A stretch of 64,000 bases of DNA from Gemmatimonadota bacterium (GTDB taxonomy: Bacteria; Gemmatimonadota; Gemmatimonadetes; Gemmatimonadales; GWC2-71-9): NCBI GenBank assembly GCA_016720805.1, contig JADKJZ010000001.1, positions 186,001 through 250,000 on the forward strand, in the 5' to 3' direction. A program made the translations under genes and the position numbers. Position 1 is the stretch's first letter, and each line of letters starts with the position of its first letter. Below are positions 1 to 8,050 of this stretch, in pieces. The notes under the pieces are model-generated. The model ran no database searches. It was not told the origin of the DNA and was given only the letters and a program-made list of their open reading frames with translations.

Positions 1-1050
1 GCGACCAAGCTTCCCCCCGGACTGGTCTCGCTCGCCGACACGAGCGGCGACGGACAGGCCGACGTCGTCACCCGCTTCGGTCCCGGGGAAGGGGGCACCG
101 GCGTGGCCTGGCGGGCCGGCTGGCTCTATTTCGCCGCCGACATCGGGATCTATCGGATCCCCTGGCCGGCCACCTCGCGGGCGCCGACGGGAGTCGGCGA
201 GTGGATCGTCGAGCGGCTCCCGGCCGGCGGCAGTGGCTGGGCGCACTACATGAAGGGGATCGTGGCGGCCGCTGATGGAGCACTCTACGTTTCGATCGGA
301 TCATCCAGCGACAACTGTCAGGCGGGCGGAGCCGAGGGGGCAATCCGCATCCCCGGTCAGTGGCCCTGTCCGGAACTCACCACTCGGGCAGGGATCTGGC
401 GCTTCGTGCCGCCCGCGACGGGGAAGGCGGCGTGGGTGGGGAGTCGTTATGCCACCGGGCTCCGCAATGCGATGGCGATGGCCCAGGACCACGCGACCGG
501 GACGCTCTGGGCGCTCACCCACGGCCGGGACTTCCTGAACCGGACCTGGGGGGTCAGCGACGAGGAATCGGCCGACCAGCCCGCCGAGCTGCTGGTCCGC
601 GTCGTGGCGGGCGCCGACTTCGGCTGGCCGTACTGCATGGGCCGTTGGCGGTTCAACGCGCCCACCACCTTGGTGGTCGCCCCGGACTACGCCAGCCAGG
701 CCGGGGCCGCCTGTGCCACGAAGACGCAGCCCACCGTTGGATTCCCGGGGCACTGGGCGCCGATGGCGGTGGCGCTGGCCACGGAGGCAATGCCCGAGGG
801 GTGGCGTCGCGGGCTGCTGATCGCCTTCCACGGCTCCCGGAGTCGCTCGCCGCTGCCGGAGGCCGGCCACCAGTTGCTCTACCAGCCCCTCGATGCCGGC
901 GGGATGCCAGCCGGGGAGTCCAGGATCCTCCTCCGCAGCAGCGATCGCCCGGGGACGCTGCGGCTCGCCGGGGTGGCCGTCGCCGCCAATGGCATGGTGT
1001 ATCTGGCCGACGATGATTTCGGCCGGATCATCCGGATCGAGAAGCGCTGA
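1..1050 (+). CDS. Sorbosone/glucose dehydrogenase-like beta-propeller protein, 5' end missing
   Basis: The reading frame is open from the first base of the window, so the start lies upstream; 349 residues are visible. The first visible segment (PPGLVSLADT) and later blocks such as ATGLRNAMAMA, DFGWPYCMG and AFHGSRSR are typical of the PQQ-dependent sorbosone/glucose dehydrogenase (GSDH) six-bladed propeller family. These proteins usually oxidise sugars or polyols in the periplasm using PQQ. The C-terminus (LADDDFGRIIRIEKR) is the usual closing blade strand. The substrate cannot be told from sequence and a non-catalytic propeller is possible. A -10-like hexamer for the next gene lies just after the stop. 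Confidence 0.8.
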   Translation, partial: ATKLPPGLVSLADTSGDGQADVVTRFGPGEGGTGVAWRAGWLYFAADIGIYRIPWPATSRAPTGVGEWIVERLPAGGSGWAHYMKGIVAAADGALYVSIGSSSDNCQAGGAEGAIRIPGQWPCPELTTRAGIWRFVPPATGKAAWVGSRYATGLRNAMAMAQDHATGTLWALTHGRDFLNRTWGVSDEESADQPAELLVRVVAGADFGWPYCMGRWRFNAPTTLVVAPDYASQAGAACATKTQPTVGFPGHWAPMAVALATEAMPEGWRRGLLIAFHGSRSRSPLPEAGHQLLYQPLDAGGMPAGESRILLRSSDRPGTLRLAGVAVAANGMVYLADDDFGRIIRIEKR

Positions 1051-1054
1051 GCGC

Positions 1055-1060
1055 TATATT
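1055..1060 (+). promoter_or_regulatory. Putative -10 box for the peroxiredoxin gene
   Basis: TATATT lies in a GCGCTATATT context directly after the upstream stop codon and 56 nt before the peroxiredoxin ATG. There is no convincing -35 hexamer 16-18 nt upstream, so this rests on the -10 alone. Confidence 0.35.
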
Positions 1061-1116
1061 TCGGGGTTCCGCGCCAACCCGCGCGGCCCTTCACCCCCGA
1101 CTCGAATAGGTGGTCC

Positions 1117-1647
1117 ATGCGCCGTTCCTCCCTGCTCGCTGCGCTCCTCCTCGCCCCCGCCGCGCTGGCGGCCCAGGGCCCTGCCGTCGGCGACGTCGCC
1201 CCGGCCTTCTCGATGACACTATCGGGGAAGGACGGGACGATTGCCGAGCCGGTCACCTTGGCGTCACTCAAGGGCAAGGTGGTGGTCCTCGCCTTCTTCC
1301 CGCGGGCGCGCACCTCGGGCTGCACCATCCAGATGAAGGCGTACCGCGATCGCTACGCCGAGCTCTTCGGCAAGGACGTGGAGCTGATCGCCATCTCGAC
1401 CGACACCCCCGAGGCGCAGGCGTCCTGGGCCAAGGATGAGGCGTTTCCGTTTCGCTTCGGCGCCGACGTGAACGCCCGGGTCGGCAAGGCGTATGATGTG
1501 GCGACCGCCGCCGGGATGATGGACAGCCGGGTGCTCTTCGTGATCGGCAAGGACGGCAAGGTCGCCAAGGTCATGCGGCCGTTCCGTGAGATCGATCCGA
1601 CCGCCTACACCGAGCTGGGCGTCGCCATCGCCGCCGCCCGCAAGTAG
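1117..1647 (+). CDS. Secreted 1-Cys peroxiredoxin (AhpC/TSA, BCP-like)
   Basis: A 176-residue thioredoxin-fold peroxidase that would reduce hydroperoxides. Residues 1-20 form a signal peptide ending ALAAQ, so it probably acts in the periplasm. The peroxidatic cysteine is C69 in ARTSGCT, preceded by FFPR as in the BCP/PrxQ group. It is the only cysteine in the protein, so there is no internal resolving cysteine and an outside thiol must complete the cycle. The canonical PxxxT(S)xxC active-site threonine is replaced or shifted (R66-T67-S68-G-C). The start fits the signal peptide. It is followed by a hairpin and the S9 peptidase gene. Confidence 0.82.
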   Translation: MRRSSLLAALLLAPAALAAQGPAVGDVAPAFSMTLSGKDGTIAEPVTLASLKGKVVVLAFFPRARTSGCTIQMKAYRDRYAELFGKDVELIAISTDTPEAQASWAKDEAFPFRFGADVNARVGKAYDVATAAGMMDSRVLFVIGKDGKVAKVMRPFREIDPTAYTELGVAIAAARK

Positions 1648-1670
1648 GTCGGATGCAACAACCGTCCGGC

Positions 1671-1689
1671 GCCCCGCGTAGAGCGGGGC
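1671..1689 (+). terminator. Hairpin between peroxiredoxin and S9 peptidase
   Basis: A perfect 7-bp stem (GCCCCGC / GCGGGGC) with a 5-nt loop lies 24 nt after the peroxiredoxin stop. There is no T-run, so it may be a weak terminator or an RNA-processing hairpin. Confidence 0.4.
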
Positions 1690-1730
1690 AGCTGGACCCC
1701 CCATTCCCACCCACGCAGGAGCTCCACCCC

Positions 1731-3861
1731 ATGATGCAGCGCCTGGCCGGTCGTCCCGGCCTTCTCTTCGGCCTCGTGGTGGCCGGTGCCACCGTCGCCC
1801 TCGCCACCCCGGTCGTGGCGCAGGATCGACTCAAGAGCATGCCCGGCTACGAGCAGTACACCCGGATGGCGCCTCAGCTGAATGGCACCGTCAAGCTGGG
1901 CACCGTGCTTGGCGGATGGGTGGATGCCGGCAAGGCGTACGAATACACCACCGATGGCAAGCGCTATCGCTTTGATGCGGCGACGAAGAAGATCGCCGAG
2001 ACGACGGTCGCCGGCACGCCGGTGACGCCGCCGGCCGGTGGCCGTGGCGCCGGCGGGCGCGGTGGCGCCGGCATCGAGCGCGGTCGGCAGGCGACCGAAG
2101 CGATCTCGCCCGACGGCAAGCTGAAGGCGGTGTATCGCGACCGGAACCTGGTGCTCACCGACAGCGGCGGCGGCAATGGCGCGCCGATCACGACCGATGG
2201 CAGCGAAAAGGCGCGGATCAAGTACGGGACCGCGAGCTGGGTCTACGGCGAAGAGTTGAGTCAGACCACCGCGATGTGGTGGAACCCGACCAGCACCAAG
2301 GTTGCGTACTATCGCTTCGACGAGAAGCCGGTCCCCGACTACTACATCCAGATGGATCAGACCAAGGTGCAGACGTCGCTCGATATCGAGGCCTACCCGA
2401 AGGCGGGCGTCGACAATCCGATCGTCGATCTCTTCGTGTACGACGTCGCCTCGAAGCAGTCGATCAAGCTCGACATTCGCGACGGCAAGCCGTGGAGCAA
2501 CGACGTGGTCGGCCACTACGTCTACAACGTGCGCTGGTCGCCCGACGGCAAGGAACTGCTGGTCAATCGCACCAACCGCCGCCAGAACATTCTCGAGTTC
2601 GCCGCCTGCTCCCCCGAGAGCGGCAAGTGCCGCGTCGTCATCCGCGAGGAGTGGCCCACGGGGTGGGTCGAGAATCGCCCGGCGATGACCTGGCTGGCCG
2701 ACAACAACCGTTTCCTCTGGGTGTCCGAGCGGAACGGCTTCAAGAACTTCTATCTCTACGATCTCTCCGGGAAATTGATTGCCCCGGTGACGCAGCATCA
2801 ATTCGAGGTCGTGAGCATCGTCAAGCTGGACGAGGCCGCAGGGGTGCTCTGGTACACCGCGCGCGACGGCGACAACTTCCTCAAGGTCCAGTTGCATCGC
2901 GTCGGCCTGAACGGCAAGGGCGACGTCCGCCTGACCGACAAGGCCTACACCCACGCGGTCACGCTCTCGCCCGACGCGAAGTTCATCGTCGACGTGGCCC
3001 AGGCGCACGACGTACCGCCGTTCACCCAGGATCCTCGACGCCTCGGGCAAGGTCGTCGCCGAGCTGGCCAAGTCGGACATGACCAAGTTCAACGAGCTCG
3101 GCCTGAAGAAGTCCGAGGTCTTCACCTATCTCGCCGCCGACGGCAAGACGCCGTTGCTCGGGATGATCCAGTATCCGTCAAACTTCGATCCGTCGAAGAA
3201 GTACCCGGCGCTGCTCTCCATCTACGGCGGCCCGGCCTCCGCCGCGACGCGCGAGATGTGGACGCCGCCGGCCGCGATGGCGGAATACGGCTTCCTGATC
3301 CTGACACTCGATTCGCGCGCCGCGCCGGGCATGGGGAAGCGCACGCTTGACGATCTGTACATGAAGCTCGGGCAGACCGAGATGAACGACTTCGCCGAAG
3401 GGCTCAAGGAGCTCGCCAAGCGGCCCTACTTCGACGCCAAGCGGGTCGGCGTCTTCGGCACGTCCTACGGTGGCTACACCTCGGCGATGATGGTGCTGCG
3501 CTTCCCGGATCTGGTCGCGGCGGCCTCGGCGTCGTCGGCGGTCACGGCGTGGAACCACTACGACACGATCTACACCGAGCGCTACATGTGGATTCCGCAG
3601 GAGAACGCGGAGGGCTACACCAAAGGCTCGGCGATGACCTATGCCAAGGACCTCAAGGGTCGGCTCCTGATCTACTACGGCACCGCCGACAACAACGTGC
3701 ACCCGAACAACGCCATGCAGCTCATCAAGGCGCTGCAGCAGGCGGGGAAGAGTTTCGAGGTGCAGGTCGGGCCGGACGCCGGTCACACCGGCGTCAACAA
3801 CCAGCGGATGATGGAGTTCTTCATCGAGAACCTGGTGATGAAGGTGTCGCCGGTGTCCTGA
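1731..3861 (+). pseudogene. S9 family dipeptidyl peptidase (DPP-IV type), one-base frameshift
   Basis: Codes for a secreted serine exopeptidase of about 710 residues. The start at 1731 (MMQRLAGR...) is chosen because GCAGGAG lies upstream and a signal peptide ending PVVAQ follows. The first part is the DPP-IV N-terminal beta-propeller. The second is the peptidase S9 alpha/beta-hydrolase with GTSYGG (nucleophile Ser codon at 3463), the Asp region YYGTADNN and the His in DAGHTG. The propeller frame runs to about 3029 and then goes out of frame. The correct protein resumes from 3031 (ILDASGKVVAELAKSDM) in another frame. Removing one base at about 3028 restores a continuous protein, so this is either a real +1 mutation or a sequencing error. 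All three catalytic residues are intact. Confidence 0.85.
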
Positions 3862-3885
3862 GCGTCGACCAGGAGCGCATGCACC

Positions 3886-3913
3886 ACGGGGGGCCGCAGT
3901 CGCGGCCCCCCGT
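3886..3913. terminator. Convergent hairpin terminator
   Basis: A perfect 12-bp stem (ACGGGGGGCCGC / GCGGCCCCCCGT) with loop AGTC sits between the 3' ends of the S9 peptidase (+) and VOC (-) genes. It could serve both strands. There is no U-tract on either side. Confidence 0.6.
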
Positions 3914-3932
3914 TGGCATTCCCACTTGCCGC

Positions 3933-4355
3933 CTACTTGGCAAACATCTGGGTCGGATCCTGAAAGGCCTTGAATTCGAGTGCGTTGCCGGCAGGGTCGA
4001 GCAGGAACATCGTGGCCTGCTCGCCAACCTGCCCGACGAACCGGATTCCCGGCTCGATGATGAAGGCGACGCCGGCCGTGCGCAGCGTGTCCGCGAGCGC
4101 GTGCCAGGCATCCCACGCCAACACGAGGCCGAAATGCCGGACCGGGACGGCGTGGCCGTCGACCTGGTTCGCCGCCGTCTTGCCCAGTTCCTCGGGGGCC
4201 AGGTGGGCCACGATCTGGTGCCCGTGGAAATCGAAGTCGATCCACTGGTCGGAGGAGCGGCCCTCCGGGCACCCGAGCAGCCCGCCATAGAAGCGGCGCG
4301 CGGCCTCGAGGTCGTCGACGGGGAAGGCGAGGTGGAACGGAGGGATTGAGTGCAC
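3933..4355 (-). CDS. VOC superfamily (glyoxalase/dioxygenase-like) protein
   Basis: A 140-residue protein. It opens with FHLAFPVDDLEAARRFYG and ends with the metal-site-like strand ATMFLLDPAGNALEFKAF, the hallmark of the glyoxalase/bleomycin-resistance/dioxygenase fold. Candidate metal ligands are His in FHLAFPV, His in VRHFGLVL and Glu in ALEFK. The GTG at 4355 is chosen as start because GAGG lies 6 nt upstream and the family begins about there. Longer readings on this strand would translate the 7-bp repeat array next door. The substrate is unknown. Confidence 0.8.
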   Translation of the reverse strand: MHSIPPFHLAFPVDDLEAARRFYGGLLGCPEGRSSDQWIDFDFHGHQIVAHLAPEELGKTAANQVDGHAVPVRHFGLVLAWDAWHALADTLRTAGVAFIIEPGIRFVGQVGEQATMFLLDPAGNALEFKAFQDPTQMFAK

Positions 4356-4373
4356 GGTGAGCCTCGGCGAGGG

Positions 4374-4470
4374 ATGATGGGTCATGGATGATGGATGATA
4401 GATGGTCGATCCTGCTCGACCCATCCCCCACGACCCAACCATCCATAATCCATCATCCATCATCCATCAT
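4374..4470. repeat. Inverted pair of 7-bp tandem arrays (ATGATGG / CCATCAT)
   Basis: The left arm (4374-4405) is built of 7-bp units ATGATGG, GTCATGG, ATGATGG, ATGATAG. The right arm (4443-4470) is CCATAAT followed by three perfect CCATCAT units. The arms are complementary. The core between them continues the pairing with GTCGA-TCCTGC-TCGAC, so the whole element can fold as one long hairpin. It lies between the 5' end of the VOC gene and the -35 box of the met promoter. It has the same architecture as the element at 50019-50197. Confidence 0.85.
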
Positions 4471-4475
4471 CCCCC

Positions 4476-4505
4476 TTGACGACCCTCCCCCCCCTCACGT
4501 ACAAT
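4476..4505 (+). promoter_or_regulatory. Sigma70 promoter of the met operon
   Basis: TTGACG (4476-4481), an 18-nt spacer and TACAAT (4500-4505) form a strong consensus promoter facing metX. Transcription would begin near 4512. This gives a leader of about 340 nt before the metX start and places the SAM-II aptamer about 10 nt into the transcript. Confidence 0.75.
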
Positions 4506-4521
4506 GCATTCACAATTGATG

Positions 4522-4580
4522 GTGTCCGTGGTGATTTGCCGCTGCTTGCAGCCACGTTAAATAAATGCTAAAGTGCACAG
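4522..4580 (+). promoter_or_regulatory. SAM-II riboswitch aptamer
   Basis: The stretch carries the conserved SAM-II landmarks in order. P1 is CGTGG (4527-4531) pairing with CCACG (4552-4556). Within the hairpin are GGTGATTTGC and GCTTGCAGCCAC. These are followed by GTTAAA and GCTAAAG (4567-4573), the tail that forms the pseudoknot. SAM-II RNAs bind S-adenosylmethionine and lower expression of methionine genes. Here it lies in the leader of metX-metB. Recognition is from memory of the family consensus. Confidence 0.88.
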
Positions 4581-4581
4581 G

Positions 4582-4614
4582 ACGCCTGGCGGCAGTATGC
4601 CCCCGGCGTTTTTT
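4582..4614 (+). terminator. Intrinsic terminator directly after the SAM-II aptamer
   Basis: ACGCC (4582-4586) pairs with GGCGT (4605-4609). The inner stem GGCGGCA / TGCCCCC has one mismatch and loop GTA, and six Ts follow at 4609-4614. It sits 8 nt after the conserved SAM-II tail. It could be the expression platform that ends transcription when SAM is bound, or the end of a short RNA of about 100 nt. Confidence 0.78.
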
Positions 4615-4854
4615 CGTGTGCGGGGGTCCTGATTCATCGACGGAGCAGGGAATGACCTGGCAGCCACGGCATCGCCGAATGCACATGCGAATGCTTCTTG
4701 TGACCGGAACTCCCATGGGAGACACGGCCAGGCTGTTGCGCATCCCTGCGTAGCACACACCTACCGACAGCTGTCGGCACGGCGCCCTGGCTCTCTCTCA
4801 CGAGACGGCCGGGGCGCTCTGGTTTTTCCCCCTATGCACGAGACCGAGGACGCG
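4615..4854 (+). other. Distal part of the metX leader, structured but unassigned
   Basis: About 240 nt between the first terminator and metX with no convincing coding region. Nested complementary segments are visible: GCAGGGA (4645-4651) with TCCCTGC (4743-4749), CCTGGC (4656-4661) with GCCAGG (4727-4732), CGGC-ATC-GCCG (4667-4677) and CTCCCATGGGAG (4710-4721). A perfect 14-bp palindrome, CCGACAGCTGTCGG, lies at 4764-4777. I do not recognise a known RNA family here. Confidence 0.5.
4782..4827 (+). terminator. Second leader hairpin with U-tract before metX
   Basis: GCGCCCTGGC (4782-4791) pairs with GCCGGGGCGC (4808-4817) over 10 bp with one G-T pair. An inner TCTC/GAGA helix is possible, and TTTTT follows at 4823-4827. 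It has the shape of an intrinsic terminator only 27 nt before the metX start, so it is likely a second attenuation point. Confidence 0.6.
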
Positions 4855-5841
4855 ATGACCTTGACCACGATCTTCCGGCGCAGTCCCGCGACGCCGAGTG
4901 CTGCTGAACTTCCTGCGGTTGCCGGCCACCACGGCGGGCTCCTGCCCCTCTCCCGGCTGCGCGTCGAGGCCCAAGGGCCCGTCGACGGTCCCGTCATCGT
5001 CGTGCTGGGCGGCATCTCCGCCTCCGCGCATGTCGCTGCCCATGCCGGCGACCCGACACCGGGATGGTGGGATGCCATCGTCGCTCCAGGCGGCGCGATC
5101 GACACCACACGATGTCGCGTCGTCAGCCTCGACTGGCTGACCATCCCCGGCCATCCCGTCGACGCCCGCGATCAGGCGCGCGCGCTCGGCATCGCGCTGG
5201 ACCACCTCGGCGTCGCCACCGTCGAGGCGATCGTCGGCGCGTCCTACGGCGGCATGGTTGCGCTCGCCTTTGCCGCACTCTACCCGGCGCGGGCCGCGCA
5301 GTTGATCATCCTCTCCGCCGCGCACGAGAGCCACCCGATGGCCACCGCCCTCCGTTCGATCCAGCGTGGCGTGGTGCGCCTCGGCATCAAGAGCGGCCGA
5401 GCCCATGAGGCGGTCGCGCTTGCCCGTGCCCTTGGCATTACCACCTACCGCACGGCGGAAGAATTCGCCGATCGCTTCGGTGCCGCCCCGGTGCGGACCG
5501 CGGCGGGGTATCGCTTCCCGGTCGAGGATTACCTGGAGCATGGCGGCACCCGCTTCGCGATCGGCTGCGAAGCGGAGCGCTACGTGGCGCTCTCGGAGTC
5601 CATCGATCTGCACCGGATCGATCCCTCCGAGATCACGACCCCGACGACGCTCCTGGCCGTCGAGGGCGATCAACTCGTCCCGATCTGGCAGGTGCACGAG
5701 TTGTTCGGTCGTCTCGCCGGCCCCGGCCGCGTGGTCGAGATCACCTCGCGTTACGGGCATGACGCCTTCCTCAAGGAAGTTTCCGCTGTGGATGCATTGA
5801 TTCGCTCGGCCCTTTCGCAGGGGGTGCGTCATGCCGCGTAA
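4855..5841 (+). CDS. metX: Homoserine O-acyltransferase (MetX family)
   Basis: A 328-residue alpha/beta-hydrolase that activates homoserine with an acyl group, the first committed step of methionine synthesis. The nucleophile Ser is in GASYGG. The other triad members are Asp in EGDQLVP and His in YGHDAF near the C-terminus. The start at 4855 is preferred over the in-frame ATG at 4834 because only 4855 has a ribosome site (CGAGG, 5 nt away). The 11-base overlap with metB shows an operon. MetX proteins use acetyl-CoA or succinyl-CoA. The short form and pairing with a cystathionine-synthase-type MetB may favour succinyl-CoA, but the sequence alone does not settle this. Confidence 0.88.
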   Translation: MTLTTIFRRSPATPSAAELPAVAGHHGGLLPLSRLRVEAQGPVDGPVIVVLGGISASAHVAAHAGDPTPGWWDAIVAPGGAIDTTRCRVVSLDWLTIPGHPVDARDQARALGIALDHLGVATVEAIVGASYGGMVALAFAALYPARAAQLIILSAAHESHPMATALRSIQRGVVRLGIKSGRAHEAVALARALGITTYRTAEEFADRFGAAPVRTAAGYRFPVEDYLEHGGTRFAIGCEAERYVALSESIDLHRIDPSEITTPTTLLAVEGDQLVPIWQVHELFGRLAGPGRVVEITSRYGHDAFLKEVSAVDALIRSALSQGVRHAA

Positions 5842-7018
5842 TGGCCTCGCGACCGCGACGCGCGCGGTGCGCGCCGGCATCGCGACGGATGGGCAGCACG
5901 GCGCCGTGGTGCCACCGATCCACCTCTCCTCGACATTCCGCTTCCCGGCGTTCGGGGTGAAGGGGCGCTACGACTACTCGCGCTCCGGCAACCCGACGCG
6001 CGATCAACTCGCCGAGGCACTCGCGGCGCTTGAAGGGGGCGCGTCGGCCGTGGTCACCGCGTCGGGAATGGCCGCGGTCACGCTCGCCGTGCAGCTGGTG
6101 CAGCCCGGTGAGTTGATTGTCGCGACGCACGACTGCTATGGCGGCACGCATCGGTTGCTGACGCACCTGGCGCGGCGCGGTCACTTCGAGGTCGCGTTCG
6201 TGAATCTCAGCGATCCTGCCGCCGTCGCCCCAGCGCTTGCGCGGAAGCCTCGCCTGGTGTGGATCGAGACGCCGAGCAATCCGCTGTTGCGCATCACCGA
6301 CATCCGTACCGTCGCCGACGCGGCGCACGCTGCGGGCGCGCTGGTGGGCGCCGACAACACCTTCCTCTCGCCGGCGCTGCAGCAACCGATCGCCCTCGGC
6401 GCCGACCTCGTCGTGCACTCGACCACCAAGTACATCAATGGTCACAGTGATGTCGTCGGCGGGGCAGTGATCGCCGCGAATCCGGCGTTGGGCGAGGAAC
6501 TCGCCTGGTGGGCCAATTGCCTGGGGCTCACCGGAGCGCCATTCGACGCCTTCCTCACCTTGCGCGGTGTGCGGACGCTGCACGCGCGGATGCGCATTCA
6601 CGAGGAGAACGCCCTCGCGATCGCGGCGGCGCTCTCCGCGCATCCCCTCATCGAGGCGGTTCACTACCCCGGGCTTGCCGATCACCCGGGGCATGCGGTC
6701 GCGGCCCGGCAGCAGCAGGGCTTCGGCGCGATGCTCTCCTTCGCGGTGCACGGCGGTCCGGCGGCGGTGGAGGCGGTGGCGACCGGGCTGGAGCTCTTCA
6801 CCTTGGCCGAATCCCTCGGCGGCGTCGAGAGCCTGATTGCCCATCCGGCGACGATGACCCACGCGGCGATGGATCCCGCTGCGCGGGCGGCCGCTGGCAT
6901 CGGCGATGGACTGTTGCGGCTCTCGGTAGGGATTGAGCACGGCGCCGACCTGGTGGCGGACCTCCTCTCCACCCTCGATCGGGTCGCGGCAACGGCGTTG
7001 GTGCAGGCGAGCATTTGA
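5831..7018 (+). CDS. metB: Cystathionine gamma-synthase / O-acylhomoserine sulfur-transfer enzyme
   Basis: A 395-residue PLP enzyme of the Cys/Met metabolism family. It replaces the acyl group of O-acylhomoserine with cysteine (or another thiol) on the route to methionine. Visible landmarks are YDYSRSGNPTRDQLAEALAALEGG near the start, ASGMAA, ETPSNP, and the PLP-binding lysine in STTKYINGHSD. The C-terminal SLGGVESLIAHPATMTHA is typical. The start ATG overlaps the end of metX by 11 bases. Both genes lie behind the SAM-II leader. Cystathionine beta- or gamma-lyase activity cannot be fully excluded. Confidence 0.88.
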   Translation: MPRNGLATATRAVRAGIATDGQHGAVVPPIHLSSTFRFPAFGVKGRYDYSRSGNPTRDQLAEALAALEGGASAVVTASGMAAVTLAVQLVQPGELIVATHDCYGGTHRLLTHLARRGHFEVAFVNLSDPAAVAPALARKPRLVWIETPSNPLLRITDIRTVADAAHAAGALVGADNTFLSPALQQPIALGADLVVHSTTKYINGHSDVVGGAVIAANPALGEELAWWANCLGLTGAPFDAFLTLRGVRTLHARMRIHEENALAIAAALSAHPLIEAVHYPGLADHPGHAVAARQQQGFGAMLSFAVHGGPAAVEAVATGLELFTLAESLGGVESLIAHPATMTHAAMDPAARAAAGIGDGLLRLSVGIEHGADLVADLLSTLDRVAATALVQASI

Positions 7019-7116
7019 GCCGACCGTGGGGAGGGCGCGTCGTGCCGCCTCCGGGCTAGATTTCCCGGGTGATGGACCTCCTTCCCAATGCCGATTGCCG
7101 CACCTCGGTTGCTCCC

Positions 7117-7144
7117 GGCCACCCCCTGCTGTGCGGGGGTGGTC
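7117..7144 (+). promoter_or_regulatory. Hairpin in the cphB leader
   Basis: GGCCACCCCC (7117-7126) pairs with GGGGGTGGTC (7135-7144), a 10-bp stem with one G-T pair and an 8-nt loop. It lies 40 nt before the cyanophycinase ATG and downstream of a -10-like TAGATT (7057-7062). No T-run follows, so a role in translation control or RNA stability is more likely than termination. Confidence 0.4.
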
Positions 7145-7184
7145 GGAGGTGGCCACTGGTCGGCATGCCTGACCCGGAGTCTGC

Positions 7185-8027
7185 ATGAGTCCCCCGAAGA
7201 TCCCCGAGGGTGGCCGACGTGGCTGGATCATCCCGATCGGGGGTGCCGAAGCGAAGGTGGGCAACGTCTCGATTCTCGAGCGCTTCGTCGCCCTCTCGGG
7301 TGGCCGTGATGCCCGGATCGGCGTGATCCCGACCGCCTCCCAGCTGTCGGACACCGGTCCGCGCTACCACACGCTCTTCCGCGAACTGGGAGCCGCCGAG
7401 GTGCTGGTGATGGACTTCGATACCCGGCGCGATTGCGAAGAGCCCGCACGGCTTGCGGACCTCGCACGATGCGACGGGGTCTTCCTCACTGGCGGGAATC
7501 AGCTGCGCCTCTCCACCTTGCTCGGCGGAACATCGGTCTCGCGCTTGTTGCGCACGCTGAACGCGGCCGGGGTGACGATCGCGGGGACCTCGGCGGGAGC
7601 GGCCTTTCTCTCCGAACACATGATCGCCTTCGGTGCGGAAGGCGCATCGCCGACGGCGCGTGGCGTGACCCTCGCACCGGGTCTGGGCCTCACCAACCGC
7701 GTCATCATCGACCAGCATTTCCGGCAGCGCGATCGACTGGGCCGACTGCTGAGCGCACTCGCGTACAATCCGTTCGCGATCGGCCTCGGGCTCGACGAGG
7801 ACACCGCCGCCTTCATCGGGCCAGATGAGACGGTGGAAGTGGAGGGTAGCGGCGCGGTCACCGTCCTCGATTCGGGTGGCCTCACCTTCTCCTCGATGGA
7901 CCGGGTCCAGGAGAACGAGCCGGTCTCGCTGCTCGGGATTCAGCTGCACATTCTCACCCGCGGGGCGCAGTTCAATCTGCACACCCGCGAAGCCGTGGCC
8001 GGTTCGCTGGCAACCAGCAAGAGCTGA
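7185..8027 (+). CDS. cphB: Cyanophycinase
   Basis: A 280-residue serine peptidase of family S51 that cuts cyanophycin into beta-Asp-Arg dipeptides in the cytoplasm. The nucleophile Ser is in AGTSAGA, and the downstream DQHFRQRDRLGRL block is strongly conserved in cyanophycinases. GLGLDEDTA and VTVLD also fit the family. There is no signal peptide, so it is the intracellular form. It is followed 23 nt later by the polymer synthetase, so storage and breakdown are encoded together. Confidence 0.92.
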   Translation: MSPPKIPEGGRRGWIIPIGGAEAKVGNVSILERFVALSGGRDARIGVIPTASQLSDTGPRYHTLFRELGAAEVLVMDFDTRRDCEEPARLADLARCDGVFLTGGNQLRLSTLLGGTSVSRLLRTLNAAGVTIAGTSAGAAFLSEHMIAFGAEGASPTARGVTLAPGLGLTNRVIIDQHFRQRDRLGRLLSALAYNPFAIGLGLDEDTAAFIGPDETVEVEGSGAVTVLDSGGLTFSSMDRVQENEPVSLLGIQLHILTRGAQFNLHTREAVAGSLATSKS

Positions 8028-8050
8028 CCGGCGTGTCCTCAGGGGGCGAC

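Noticed and set aside
4374..4470. CRISPR-like array
   Set aside because: Units are 7 bp with no spacers, and there are no cas genes.
4565..4753. Small reading frame of 62 codons in the metX leader
   Set aside because: It starts in the SAM-II tail and runs through the terminator. No family match or ribosome site is visible.
4600..4800. Cobalamin or SAM-I riboswitch in the distal metX leader
   Set aside because: GGGAA and GCCAC-like pieces occur, but the conserved B12 box and the SAM-I GGGACTGGCC core are missing.
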